Source: an uncultured Bacilli bacterium
GTDB lineage: Bacteria > Bacillota_I > Bacilli_A > RF39 > UBA660
Direction: 5' to 3'
NCBI GenBank assembly: GCA_947589435.1
Contig: CANQBI010000013.1
Span: 1-40,967, forward strand
Length of the DNA: 40,967 bases
The position numbers and the translations under genes were made by a program. Below the pieces are notes generated by a model that made no database searches, was not told the DNA's origin, and was given only the letters and a program-made list of their open reading frames with translations. Below are positions 8,189-15,793 of this stretch, in pieces. The number at the start of each line of letters is the position of its first letter. Within the stretch, counting starts at the first letter, position 1.

Positions 8189-9412
8189 TTATGAACCACT
8201 CAAACTTGTGATGATGTATGGACTAGATTCTGTCCCTGTTCCTATTATGCTTACTTCGGATTCAAGATAGAAGACTGGGCGAACCGCAATCCTACTGTCC
8301 ACCCAAGTGTAGTTCATGGAGCCGTTCGAATGCGTAAACCACGCCTCGTAATGGCTGCTACCATAGCCATACCTAGTCATTGTCCATTCGTCAGTACTTC
8401 CATATGTCCCTGTTTTTCCGCTCATTGTGTTGGTAATATGAAGCCAACTATTAGTGTTTCTTGCGTATGTCCATGAATTATAATAATCACTGGCATACAT
8501 TAAACCTATTGGGTATTTTGAACTCGTTCTTGTTTTTGCCTCTGCTCCACTACTTGCTGCGTTCGTTCTATTTCCTTTCCACCAATATACTTCTTTTATT
8601 AAGTCTTTTACCCCTAGTCCATTGTAGAAACCACTTTCATTTATTGATACTCTTACTGTATTACTTGCATTATCCCAATCTATATTTGATTCATAATTTG
8701 TTGACCATGCTTGGCTTGTACTTGAAGGAATTACTTTTATTACCTTTAACATGCCTTTTTCTAATCCTAATGAATTACTTTCATTGGCTTCTGTTCCGTC
8801 GGTTACTCCGATTATACGATATAAATATTTATTGTTTTCAGCACTTCCACATGTATCTGGGTTAAGTGGCCCTCCTATACATACGAAGTTATTTGTTACT
8901 TGGTCTTTGGTCCCTTTAAATCTATATAATCCTTCTACTGCTACTCTACTTCCTTGTTTTCCTTGTCCTATTGTTGTACCACTACCATAATATTCTCCAC
9001 CTTGAGCATCTAATGTTTCTAATGCATGTCTTCCTTTACCAAAGTATAAGGTACAATATATGGTTTGTTTTGTTTTAATGTGTGCTGTATATGTTGTTTC
9101 ATCAAATGACAAAATATTTTTACTTGGCACACTTACTCCTTCACTATCAGTACATTCTGCCCCTGCATATAAGTATACATTTTTATCTGGCCATGTATTT
9201 CTGTCTTCTGCTTCATGCCATCCAAAATCATTTTCTCCTTCATTTTGAATCATTATAGCTAGTGATTTGTCTTTTTCTTTAAATACATCTATTGTTTTAA
9301 TGTCCTCTAAAACTTTAGAATTTTTTGAATTATTAAAATAAACATAAAATTCAAATATTACACTTATTGTTAAAACTACTACTAAAACATTTAATATTAT
9401 TCGCTTTTTCAT
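8189..9412 (-). CDS. Membrane-anchored surface protein with DGR-type variable C-terminal domain
   Basis: 407 aa. Residues about 4-27 are a hydrophobic signal/anchor; the rest is extracellular, Ser/Thr/Tyr/Asn/Gly rich with a few Cys. The C-terminal domain has YPIGLMYASDYYNSW, then RYGYGSSHYEAWFTHSNGS, then SRIAVRPVFYLESEV. This layout (W/G core ending in AVRPVFYL) is that of variable domains served by diversity-generating retroelements, and it aligns with both template repeats near 38.9 and 40.3 kb. Start ATG 9412 follows AAGGAG. It is 13 nt downstream of the G-tract gene, so one operon is likely. The ligand is unknown. Confidence 0.75.
   Translation of the reverse strand: MKKRIILNVLVVVLTISVIFEFYVYFNNSKNSKVLEDIKTIDVFKEKDKSLAIMIQNEGENDFGWHEAEDRNTWPDKNVYLYAGAECTDSEGVSVPSKNILSFDETTYTAHIKTKQTIYCTLYFGKGRHALETLDAQGGEYYGSGTTIGQGKQGSRVAVEGLYRFKGTKDQVTNNFVCIGGPLNPDTCGSAENNKYLYRIIGVTDGTEANESNSLGLEKGMLKVIKVIPSSTSQAWSTNYESNIDWDNASNTVRVSINESGFYNGLGVKDLIKEVYWWKGNRTNAASSGAEAKTRTSSKYPIGLMYASDYYNSWTYARNTNSWLHITNTMSGKTGTYGSTDEWTMTRYGYGSSHYEAWFTHSNGSMNYTWVDSRIAVRPVFYLESEVSIIGTGTESSPYIITSLSGS
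8263..8370 (-). other. Variable-region-like segment of the surface protein
   Basis: 36 codons from AGG TAT GGC to TTC TAT. Same length as template TR2 after removing one base, and its 3' end (GCGGTTCGCCCAG then CTTCTAT) is almost identical to TR1. By my hand alignment to TR2, about 16 differences fall on template adenines and about 15 on other bases. The segment is therefore related to, but not directly copied from, either template in this window. Confidence 0.55.
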
Positions 9413-9425
9413 TATCTTTCACTCC

Positions 9426-10236
9426 TTACTTAAAATATACATAACAGGTATTTGGTCCATCTGTATCTATTGTAAATCCATCTGTATCATTGTAATCTAT
9501 GTTAGTTGCTACTTTATCATTGGAACATTTATATCCCACATATGTCTTACCTGTTGGTATGGTACTAGACATTTTATATTTATTTCCTTCATAATCTCTA
9601 TCGCCACTTGAATCTTGAATATAAGCATACACTATTACATCGGATATCTTATCTCTATCATAATAAAGTCTACATACTATTTGATTTGGTTTAGTTTCGG
9701 ATACTGTTATGTCTACTGTACCATCATCTTCTATTTTATAATCTTCAGTATATGTTGTTCCTTCTTCGTTATCTTTGGGATAACAATTAGATATATCTTG
9801 ATTTAATTTATATCCATTGTCAGGAGTATATTTAACTTCTATATATTTCTTTGGATTATCAGGCATTTGGATATACCATATAACATTGACATCTGTACTT
9901 TTACCACTTATTGGTCCATCTTTTACTGTTTCACCTTCACCAGCAAAGTTTCCCACTTTAGATGTAAATATTGGAACAGGTTCCATTTCATAATTATAAT
10001 AAGCATGAGTTTGATTTAAATATAATAAAGCCACTAAAAAAACTACACATATAACTATGTATATTATTTTAAAATTTAATTTTTCTTTTATATTATCAAG
10101 TTTATCTTTAAAGTTATTTGGTATGAATGCTAAAGATATTAGGGTATTACAATAACCCCCCCCCGATTTGGGTATTTAGAACTACTAATGTAATTATTGC
10201 TACATATAATACTATTCTTTTAATTTCTTTCTTCAT
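9426..10236 (-). CDS. Surface protein, out of frame at a G9 tract (candidate phase-variable gene)
   Basis: As sequenced, translation from the ATG at 10236 (ribosome binding site AGAGG, 7 nt away) runs 29 codons and stops just after a run of nine G (10156-10164). Removing one G joins this start without a stop to the downstream frame, giving 269 aa: a first hydrophobic segment, a short charged linker, a second membrane segment ending QTHAYYNYE, then an Asp/Tyr-rich extracellular part with Cys in CYPKD, VCRLYY, GYKCSND and NTCYVYF. The downstream frame alone has only a GTG inside the membrane segment (10034). It heads the operon with the surface protein at 8189-9412. No family recognised. Confidence 0.6.
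10156..10164 (-). repeat. Homopolymeric G9 tract inside the coding region
   Basis: Nine G on the minus strand in a very AT-rich gene. G8 or G11 would open the frame; G9 and G10 both lead to a stop within a few codons. Such tracts are classic slipped-strand switching sites. Confidence 0.85.
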
Positions 10237-10344
10237 ACACATACCTCTTTTATATTATTAATATATTTATTTAATTTTATACTAATGTTGTATATACCGA
10301 ATATTAATTACAAAATAAAAAATATTCTTCTACCTTACATTTAA

Positions 10345-10373
10345 ATAATATCTCAAATAATGCCATAAGTCAA
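10345..10373 (-). promoter_or_regulatory. Promoter of the surface-protein operon
   Basis: Minus strand: -35 TTGACT (10368-10373), 17-bp spacer, -10 TATTAT (10345-10350). It leaves a leader of about 100 nt before the ATG at 10236. Confidence 0.6.
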
Positions 10374-10463
10374 TATCTCATAGAGTATAATATGTAAAGA
10401 TACAATAATTGTGCTTATGATATAATTTATTATTTATAAATGACATAAAGAATATACTTAAGC

Positions 10464-10488
10464 AAATAAAAAGTCCCATTAAGGAACT
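10464..10488 (-). terminator. Terminator of structured RNA copy A
   Basis: Minus strand: AGTTCC-TTAAT-GGGACT stem-loop (10472-10488) with one G-U pair, followed by TTTTTATTT. Confidence 0.75.
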
Positions 10489-10600
10489 AATTATTTGTGC
10501 TCGGGTTGTTTGCAGTTGACAACCGGCAACGCTCGCTAGAGATTATTGTCCGTAGCAGGGAATGCACCGAGCAGCCTAGTGCACACAACTTAACTTGTCA
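10464..10600 (-). ncRNA. Structured RNA copy A, downstream of the 210-aa gene
   Basis: About 135 nt with its own promoter and a terminator. On the minus strand it folds into hairpin P1 (GTGCA/TGCAC, 10579-10583 with 10563-10567) whose loop pairs with a distal segment (TGCTCGG 10498-10504 with CCGAGCA 10567-10573), a pseudoknot; an internal stem P3 (GCTA/TAGC, 10535-10538 with 10553-10556); and a stem GGTTGT/ACAACC (10504-10509 with 10519-10524). Copy B has the same helices made of different bases, which is strong evidence for RNA structure. The motif GTTGACAACCGGCAAC (+ strand) is identical in both copies. No known RNA family recognised. Confidence 0.7.
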
Positions 10601-10605
10601 ATTAT

Positions 10606-10634
10606 ATTGTATCATTTTTAGGTTTAATTGTAAA
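10606..10634 (-). promoter_or_regulatory. Promoter of structured RNA copy A
   Basis: Minus strand: -35 TTTACA (10629-10634), 17-bp spacer, extended -10 TGATACAAT (hexamer 10606-10611). It overlaps the end of the 210-aa gene. The same arrangement precedes copy B. Confidence 0.75.
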
Positions 10635-11256
10635 GTGTTTTTTTCTCACATTGCTTTATTAATTTTACTTTTTTAATTTTAATTTGCTTTAATCCTCCAA
10701 TTAAAAGGTTATTATCTTCGACAATAAATGTTTCAATTATATAATTATTTTTATATAATTCTTTAATTGAAAGCATGGGATAAACTAAATGGTTAATATC
10801 ATATACTTCTTTATATAAAACATAATTGCCTTTTAGTAGTGTGCTCCTCCATGTCTTATATTTATCCAATACTTTTAAATAACTTCTCTTTTCAATAGTA
10901 TTAAAAAACATAATTAAATATGATATTCTTTTCTCTACTTCCTTAAAACTAATTTGACAATATGCATTTTGTTTAATTTCACTTCGAATTGATTCCCAAG
11001 TAATTTTACCATTTAAAATATTATTTAATCCTTTATATCCTCGATAATTGATTTTACTATTACTATTCTTATAAACATGTTGAAGTCCTAATAAATGAGG
11101 TAAAGCTTTTTTATAAATTTTAACTTTAATAACTTTATCTTCAGTTTCAATTTCTAAAGTATACCCATCATATTTTTCAAAATATAAAGCAATATCTTTT
11201 AATGAATAATCCTTCCAATTTATTTTTTTAAAAACTGTATCTAATACTTTTTTCAT
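10624..11256 (-). CDS. Hypothetical protein, possible PBECR4-like nuclease/toxin
   Basis: 210 aa, soluble, very Lys-rich. Seen: YTLEIETEDKVIKVKIYKKA (residues about 32-51), HLLGLQHVYKNS near 54, INYRGYKGLNNILNGKITW near 69, a central helical stretch QISFKEVEKRISYLIMFFN, and near the end YIIETFIVEDNNLLIGGLKQ. The HLLGL segment plus the late strand pair reminds me of the PBECR4 group of Barnase/EndoU/ColicinE5/RelE-like nucleases found in phages and mobile elements; this is a weak match by eye. The gene stands alone between two copies of a structured RNA, and its ribosome binding site is folded into a hairpin, both of which suggest tight control, as for a toxin. Confidence 0.5.
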   Translation of the reverse strand: MKKVLDTVFKKINWKDYSLKDIALYFEKYDGYTLEIETEDKVIKVKIYKKALPHLLGLQHVYKNSNSKINYRGYKGLNNILNGKITWESIRSEIKQNAYCQISFKEVEKRISYLIMFFNTIEKRSYLKVLDKYKTWRSTLLKGNYVLYKEVYDINHLVYPMLSIKELYKNNYIIETFIVEDNNLLIGGLKQIKIKKVKLIKQCEKKTLYN

Positions 11257-11263
11257 TTTTATT

Positions 11264-11287
11264 CTCCGCCTTTCTTTCGAAAGGAGG
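11264..11287 (-). promoter_or_regulatory. Hairpin that hides the ribosome binding site of the 210-aa gene
   Basis: On the minus strand CCTCCTTTC (11279-11287) pairs with GAAAGGCGG (11266-11274) across a GAAA tetraloop, eight pairs and one mismatch. The 3' arm is the Shine-Dalgarno sequence, 7-9 nt before the ATG at 11256. CCTCCTTT is itself identical to the anti-Shine-Dalgarno end of 16S rRNA. Confidence 0.65.
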
Positions 11288-11374
11288 TTATTTAATCAAC
11301 AGCGTTATATTAGTATACAAGCAAATATTGATATTTAAGACGTTAATAACAAAATTGGTAGACTTAAGGCGAAT

Positions 11375-11486
11375 AATAATTTTGTGTCTGGATTGTTAGT
11401 AGTTGACAACCGGCAACAGCGTGCCAGATATTATTGTCCGCGGCACGGAATATACTAGACACCAAGTATATCAGCATCACCTGTCA
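11375..11486 (-). ncRNA. Structured RNA copy B, upstream of the 210-aa gene
   Basis: Homologue of copy A on the same strand. Helices: P1 ATATAC/GTATAT (11450-11455 with 11466-11471), pseudoknot GTGTCT/AGACAC (11384-11389 with 11457-11462), P3 CGTGCC/GGCACG (11420-11425 with 11442-11447), and GATTGT/ACAACC (11391-11396 with 11406-11411). All keep pairing although most bases differ from copy A. No terminator is evident after it, so it may read on for about 120 nt as the leader of the 210-aa gene. A further long-range pair ACAAAATT/AATTTTGT lies between 11348 and 11386. Confidence 0.65.
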
Positions 11487-11491
11487 ATTTA

Positions 11492-11520
11492 ATTGTATCA
11501 TTATTGGGTGATAAAGTAAA
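11492..11520 (-). promoter_or_regulatory. Promoter of structured RNA copy B
   Basis: Minus strand: -35 TTTACT (11515-11520), 17-bp spacer, extended -10 TGATACAAT (hexamer 11492-11497). It starts just after the histidine kinase stop codon. Confidence 0.7.
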
Positions 11521-11537
11521 GACTTTTTAATTTTCTT

Positions 11538-12638
11538 TTAAATAATCGGAAGTTTAATCGTAAAAGTAGTCTTATTATCTTTAGACATAGCGGTAATATT
11601 TCCTTTATGAAGTTCAATAATCTCTTTACTAATGGCAAGTCCTAAGCCACTTCCACCAGTTTTCGTAGTTCTACTCATGTCGGCTCTATAGAATTTTTCA
11701 AATATTTTTTTAAGTTTTTCTTCGGATATTTCCCCTTCATTAGTAAAAGTAATAATTATTTCATCTTTATTTTTAATTGTTTTTACATCTATTTCTTTAG
11801 AAGTGCTATAATAGATAGCATTTCTAATTAAATTACTAAATACTCGAGCCAGTTTTTCTGAATCCCCATAATATTCTAAAGAACCAGTTATATCTAATAT
11901 TAATTCTTTGTCATTTTCTTTTAGTATTGGATAAAAATCTTCTTTTAATTGACTAAGCATCATATTAATATCTAATTTTTGTTTATCTAAAATAATCGTT
12001 TCACTATTAAAACGAGCGATATCAAATAATTCATTAATTAAATTTTCTAAATGATAGGCTTTATCTAAAGCAATTTTAACATATTTTTCTCTTTGTTTTT
12101 GAGGCATATCTTTTACTTCATCGATTAGTGATAAATAACCAATCGTAGATGTAAGCGGAGTTTTTAAATCATGAGCAAGATAGACTATTAAATCATTTTT
12201 TCGTTGTTCATTTTCTTGGGCTTTTCTTTTATTTTTTAAATTATCTTCCTTTAAATGATTCAATTCTTTTTGAAATACTTCTAACTCTTTAGGTAGTTCA
12301 ATATAAAGACTTTCATCACTTAAGAGTTTTTCAGCTTGACTAGTTAAAGAATAAATAAAATTATTATATTTTTTAACTAAAAAATATATGATTAACAAAA
12401 TACCAATTAACCAAATTATAACAAGGATAATAAGACCATTAAAAGAATCAAAAAAGCCATAAACAAAACTTTTAAAACTAACATAAATATTGGGATTAAT
12501 GTCATATAGCCATTGATAGTTAAACCTTTTTAAAATACTAAAAATTAAAGTAATTAGGGCTGGTAAAAACAAAGACCATAATATAATCTTTAAAAATAAA
12601 TCTAAAAAAGTATTTTTCAGTAATTTATTATTTTTCAA
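11538..12638 (-). CDS. VanS-like sensor histidine kinase
   Basis: 366 aa. Two membrane helices (residues about 11-36 and 66-90) flank a small extracellular loop of about 30 residues, too short for a folded sensor domain. The H-box is LAHDLKTPLTSTIGYLS with His156, the N-box NLIRNAIYYST, and the ATP lid GGSGLGLAISKEI. The H-box and DHp sequence are of the VanS/EnvZ type. It is third in an operon after a C39 protease and its response regulator, and overlaps the regulator by 11 nt. The short loop suggests that it senses a membrane-level cue or another protein. The signal is unknown. Confidence 0.88.
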   Translation of the reverse strand: MKNNKLLKNTFLDLFLKIILWSLFLPALITLIFSILKRFNYQWLYDINPNIYVSFKSFVYGFFDSFNGLIILVIIWLIGILLIIYFLVKKYNNFIYSLTSQAEKLLSDESLYIELPKELEVFQKELNHLKEDNLKNKRKAQENEQRKNDLIVYLAHDLKTPLTSTIGYLSLIDEVKDMPQKQREKYVKIALDKAYHLENLINELFDIARFNSETIILDKQKLDINMMLSQLKEDFYPILKENDKELILDITGSLEYYGDSEKLARVFSNLIRNAIYYSTSKEIDVKTIKNKDEIIITFTNEGEISEEKLKKIFEKFYRADMSRTTKTGGSGLGLAISKEIIELHKGNITAMSKDNKTTFTIKLPII

Positions 12639-13311
12639 TTTTATAACCTACTCCCCATATTGTTTTAATATATTTCGGATTTTTAGAAGTATCGTGCATT
12701 TTTTCTCTTAAGTGTCTAATATGCACCATAATGGTATTATTATCACATTCATAATATTTTTCTTGCCAAACATTTTTAAATAAATCATCAACGGCCACAA
12801 CATTGCCTCTATTTTGACATAGATACCACATAATGGCAAATTCAATTTTGGTTAAATTAATCTTTTTTTCATTAAAATAAAACTCATGCGTATCTTGATT
12901 TATGACAATACCTCGAAAGTCAATCACATTTTCTTTAGGGACTTCGTTATACTCTTTATATCTTCTTAAGTGCGCTTTCACTCTCGCCACTAACTCTAAA
13001 GGTTCAAAAGGTTTGGTTAAATAATCATCAGCCCCGATTGTTAGTCCTTCAATTTTAAAACCTTCCTCTACTTTGGCCGTTACAAAAATAATCGGAAAAT
13101 TATATTTTTCTCTAATCTTTTTACATAAAGAAAAACCATCCATATCCTTCATCATGACATCTAAAATAGCTAAATCAATTTTAACTTTATCTAAAAGTTT
13201 TAAAATATCTTTACTTTCATAATATTTATATACTTGATAATTTTCTTTTTTTAAATATATTTCTATTAAATCTGCAACTTCTACTTCATCATCTACCACT
13301 AAAATATTCAT
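12628..13311 (-). CDS. VanR-like response regulator (OmpR family)
   Basis: 227 aa. Receiver domain with the acidic pair VVDDE at residues 5-9, phospho-acceptor Asp51 in AILDVMMKDMDG, Thr78 and Lys100 in YLTKPFEP, then a winged-helix DNA-binding domain (residues about 130-226) ending WGVGYKIEK. The residue pattern is that of VanR/OmpR regulators that pair with VanS kinases. No van resistance ligase genes are in the window, so the name refers only to the subfamily. It is 25 nt downstream of the C39 protease gene and coupled to the kinase. Confidence 0.9.
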   Translation of the reverse strand: MNILVVDDEVEVADLIEIYLKKENYQVYKYYESKDILKLLDKVKIDLAILDVMMKDMDGFSLCKKIREKYNFPIIFVTAKVEEGFKIEGLTIGADDYLTKPFEPLELVARVKAHLRRYKEYNEVPKENVIDFRGIVINQDTHEFYFNEKKINLTKIEFAIMWYLCQNRGNVVAVDDLFKNVWQEKYYECDNNTIMVHIRHLREKMHDTSKNPKYIKTIWGVGYKIEK

Positions 13312-13336
13312 ACATAACCTCTTTTTTAATTATAAT

Positions 13337-14200
13337 CTAGATATAAAATTCCCACAAGTTTTTTATCCCACTTTTTATTCTTTCATAGTCCCATAAGACA
13401 GAACTTCTTATTTTACTGTTGGGATCATTCACTATTATTTTACCATTTTTTATACCTGCTAAAACAATATAATGGCCATTAATGGTAAAATCACCTTTTC
13501 GCATACTGCAAATAATGGGATGGTCTTTTTCTAAGGCTTCATAAATAACATTTTTATCTAAAGATAATTCTTTCACCTTTACTCCAAAGTGCGTACTTCC
13601 TTTCCGCATTAAATTCCAAGTAGTGCCACTGCCCTTTAAATAATAGTTATTATCTTCGGCAAACTTCGCCATATAATAAGGGGTGTAAGTATTGTTCTTA
13701 GTAAGGTAGGTAACGACCATGGATAAGGCGGTGGGACCACAACCAGAAACCGCGATTAAACTATCGCCATATTTGGCATAACCCCAGCGTTCATCCCATT
13801 GAAATAAGGTAGGTACACTATCAGATATTTCGCCAATATTATCACTATAGTATTTGTATTTTTTATCTTTATATTTCAAAACAAAGGAAGCCATTTCGGG
13901 ATTATAAGATAAAGCCTCCAGTAAAGATTCCGGATAATCTTCATAATTATTTAAAATTTTTTTAATATCAATATTTTCCTTACTAAATTCTTTTAATCGA
14001 CTCTTAACACTGCCATTATTATACTTTAAAATAGATACCTCATCATAATTAGTAATCTCTTTTCTTTCCCCATCAAATTTTACTTCTTCAGTGTTACCAA
14101 CATTAATACTACTACCCTTAAATAAATTATAATTTAACTTTAAGATAACCAAGATTATACCAACTAAAATAAAAATTATTAAAACTCTTCTTCTTTTCAT
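13337..14200 (-). CDS. Membrane-anchored C39-family cysteine peptidase
   Basis: 287 aa. An N-terminal signal anchor (residues about 5-22), a spacer of about 100 residues, then a C39-like papain fold: VSGCGPTALSMV with Cys154, NGHYIVLAGI with His243, and VNDPN with Asp259. Not linked to an ABC transporter, so it resembles the stand-alone C39-like group (PF13529) rather than a bacteriocin exporter. It heads the two-component operon and could cut a surface substrate or act as its sensor partner. The ATG has no ribosome binding site; an extended -10 box lies 6 nt upstream. Confidence 0.82.
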   Translation of the reverse strand: MKRRRVLIIFILVGIILVILKLNYNLFKGSSINVGNTEEVKFDGERKEITNYDEVSILKYNNGSVKSRLKEFSKENIDIKKILNNYEDYPESLLEALSYNPEMASFVLKYKDKKYKYYSDNIGEISDSVPTLFQWDERWGYAKYGDSLIAVSGCGPTALSMVVTYLTKNNTYTPYYMAKFAEDNNYYLKGSGTTWNLMRKGSTHFGVKVKELSLDKNVIYEALEKDHPIICSMRKGDFTINGHYIVLAGIKNGKIIVNDPNSKIRSSVLWDYERIKSGIKNLWEFYI

Positions 14201-14206
14201 AGTTTA

Positions 14207-14215
14207 ATAATAACA
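14207..14215 (-). promoter_or_regulatory. Extended -10 promoter for the C39 peptidase operon, likely leaderless
   Basis: Minus strand TGTTATTAT (hexamer 14207-14212), 6 nt before the ATG at 14200, with no Shine-Dalgarno sequence in between. Same geometry as at 4505-4513. Confidence 0.45.
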
Positions 14216-14272
14216 GAAAAATTATTTTAATTACTTAATTAAATCTAAAAATAATCTTAATTTTTTCTTAAG

Positions 14273-14839
14273 TTAGATAGGTAAGGCTTTAAATATAAAA
14301 GGAGTTATAAAATAAAGAACAATATTTAAAATTAGAACAAAAATAATAATATATAAAGAAGAAATAAAATTCATAATTAATTTATCTTTAATTAAATTAT
14401 CTTTTTTATATATAATAAAACCAATGACGAGTCTTCCGATATTAATAATTTTTTGAATATAGAAAATTAATAAAATTAAAAATAGAAGTTTATTAACAAT
14501 AAAATACATAAGAAAAATAAATATTCCTTTAAAAGAATAAGTAAATAAAAAACTCATAAGCATAAAACCTAAAGATAAACTTTCATAAAAAAGATAAAAG
14601 ATACCTAAAGGAATACCGATAAAAAAGAAGGATAACACTAAAATAATTGACATGATAATTAAATCTTTTAAGATAGCATTATATTCATAAGAAAAAGAAT
14701 TATTAAGACTATTAATTATCGTATTTTTAATATCACTATTTTGCATTAAGAAATAAATAAGACCAAAACTAAAACCAATTATTAATACTATTAAGACAAA
14801 TAATAAATACTTTTTGTGCTTCCGCAAATATTTTAGCAT
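14273..14839 (-). CDS. spoIIM: SpoIIM-like (DUF95) membrane protein
   Basis: 188 aa with five predicted membrane helices: about residues 9-31, 58-78, 83-103, 107-128 and 160-184. A short loop IPLGIFYLFYESLSLGF (near 76-92) follows the family pattern in which small and aromatic residues lie between helices 2 and 3. SpoIIM anchors the SpoIID/SpoIIM/SpoIIP peptidoglycan-remodelling complex during engulfment. A SpoIIP gene is 17 kb away in this window; SpoIID is not seen. In lineages that do not sporulate the same proteins may serve in division. The exact assignment within DUF95 is uncertain. Confidence 0.7.
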   Translation of the reverse strand: MLKYLRKHKKYLLFVLIVLIIGFSFGLIYFLMQNSDIKNTIINSLNNSFSYEYNAILKDLIIMSIILVLSFFFIGIPLGIFYLFYESLSLGFMLMSFLFTYSFKGIFIFLMYFIVNKLLFLILLIFYIQKIINIGRLVIGFIIYKKDNLIKDKLIMNFISSLYIIIFVLILNIVLYFITPFIFKALPI

Positions 14840-14931
14840 ATAATCACCCAGTTAATAATATGCGAAATATCTTTAAAAAATGTAAAAATTATGGTATATT
14901 AGATATAGTTTTAGATGGGAATGAGGAGATT

Positions 14932-15024
14932 ATGAATAAAAAAACAAGAAGAATAATTGTCTGGGTTATGCTTTTCTTAATGCTTGCTTCTTTTGTAGCA
15001 GGAGTTATTATTTACTTAATATAA
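14932..15024 (+). CDS. Small single-pass membrane protein, DUF4044-like
   Basis: 30 aa starting MNKKTRRIIVWVMLFLMLAS. Ribosome binding site GAGGAG lies 5 nt before the ATG. A positively charged N-terminus followed by one membrane helix is the whole protein, as in the short DUF4044 family of Firmicutes. A possible -10 (TATAGT) lies about 25 nt upstream. It overlaps the convergent prepilin peptidase gene by 9 nt. Function unknown. Confidence 0.7.
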   Translation: MNKKTRRIIVWVMLFLMLASFVAGVIIYLI

Positions 15025-15783
15025 AGAAAAGAAAACTAACAAATTTGTAAATTTTTCAATGAAAACAAAGATTATAATCATTGAAGCGATTAAAAATGGA
15101 CCATATGGAAGTTCATTTTTTTTGTAGATATAAGTATTTACTAAAGCATAAGGTAAGGCTAAGAATGAAGCAAAGATTAAAGCAATTAACCCCATACGCA
15201 TCCCAATATAAGGGTAGCCAATCGATAAACCGATTAAGAAAGATAGTTTAATATCTCCGCCTCCTAGAGATTCTCTTTTAAATAGAAAGTCTCCCAGAAG
15301 TTTAATTAAATACATTATGGCAAGCATTCCTAAACCATACAAAACTCCAAATAAAGCACTCTTTAAACCAACTTCATAGATTTTTAAAATAAATACTAAA
15401 ATAGAGGCAATAACTAAAGGACTATCTAAAATAATTAAATATTTTAAATCCGTAATAAAGATAATAATAGCTAAAGATACTAAAACTAAATAGATATAAA
15501 ATCTAATGGTATTACCTAAATATAAATAACCGAAAAGAAAACATAAACCAGTTAATAATTCTACCCAAAAATGGTCAATAGATATTTTCTTATGACAATA
15601 ACGACACTTCCCTCTTTGAAAAATAAAAGAAAATAAAGGAATAAGTTCATACCACTTAAGGGTGTGATGACAATTATCACACTTACTTCTTCCGGTTATT
15701 TTTTCGCCCTTGGGTAGTCTAGTTCCTAAACATAAATAAAATGATCCTAAAATAGTTCCTAATATAAACATTAAAATGGCCAT
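15016..15783 (-). CDS. Prepilin peptidase (A24 family)
   Basis: 255 aa from the ATG at 15783, preceded by AAGGAG; longer frames run back over the PilC gene. The N-terminal domain has the zinc-type pairs CDNCHH and CRYCHKK (residues about 32-65). The two catalytic aspartates are in FITDLKYLIILD and in the GGGDIKLSF motif. It cuts the leader of type IV pilins and methylates the new end. It lies 10 nt after the PilC-like gene, so the pair forms a partial type IV pilus or competence-type operon. No pilin or assembly ATPase is within the window. Confidence 0.92.
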   Translation of the reverse strand: MAILMFILGTILGSFYLCLGTRLPKGEKITGRSKCDNCHHTLKWYELIPLFSFIFQRGKCRYCHKKISIDHFWVELLTGLCFLFGYLYLGNTIRFYIYLVLVSLAIIIFITDLKYLIILDSPLVIASILVFILKIYEVGLKSALFGVLYGLGMLAIMYLIKLLGDFLFKRESLGGGDIKLSFLIGLSIGYPYIGMRMGLIALIFASFLALPYALVNTYIYKKNELPYGPFLIASMIIIFVFIEKFTNLLVFFSLY

Positions 15784-15793
15784 ATAAAACTCC

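Noticed and set aside
8461-9248. Plus-strand open frames within the surface-protein gene
   Set aside because: They are antisense shadows with no ribosome binding site; the minus-strand frame has a signal anchor, domain structure and operon context.
10464-11486. T-box, known riboswitch or tRNA-like element for RNAs A and B
   Set aside because: No T-box specifier/antiterminator sequence, no tRNA arms, and no match to riboswitch core motifs that I know.
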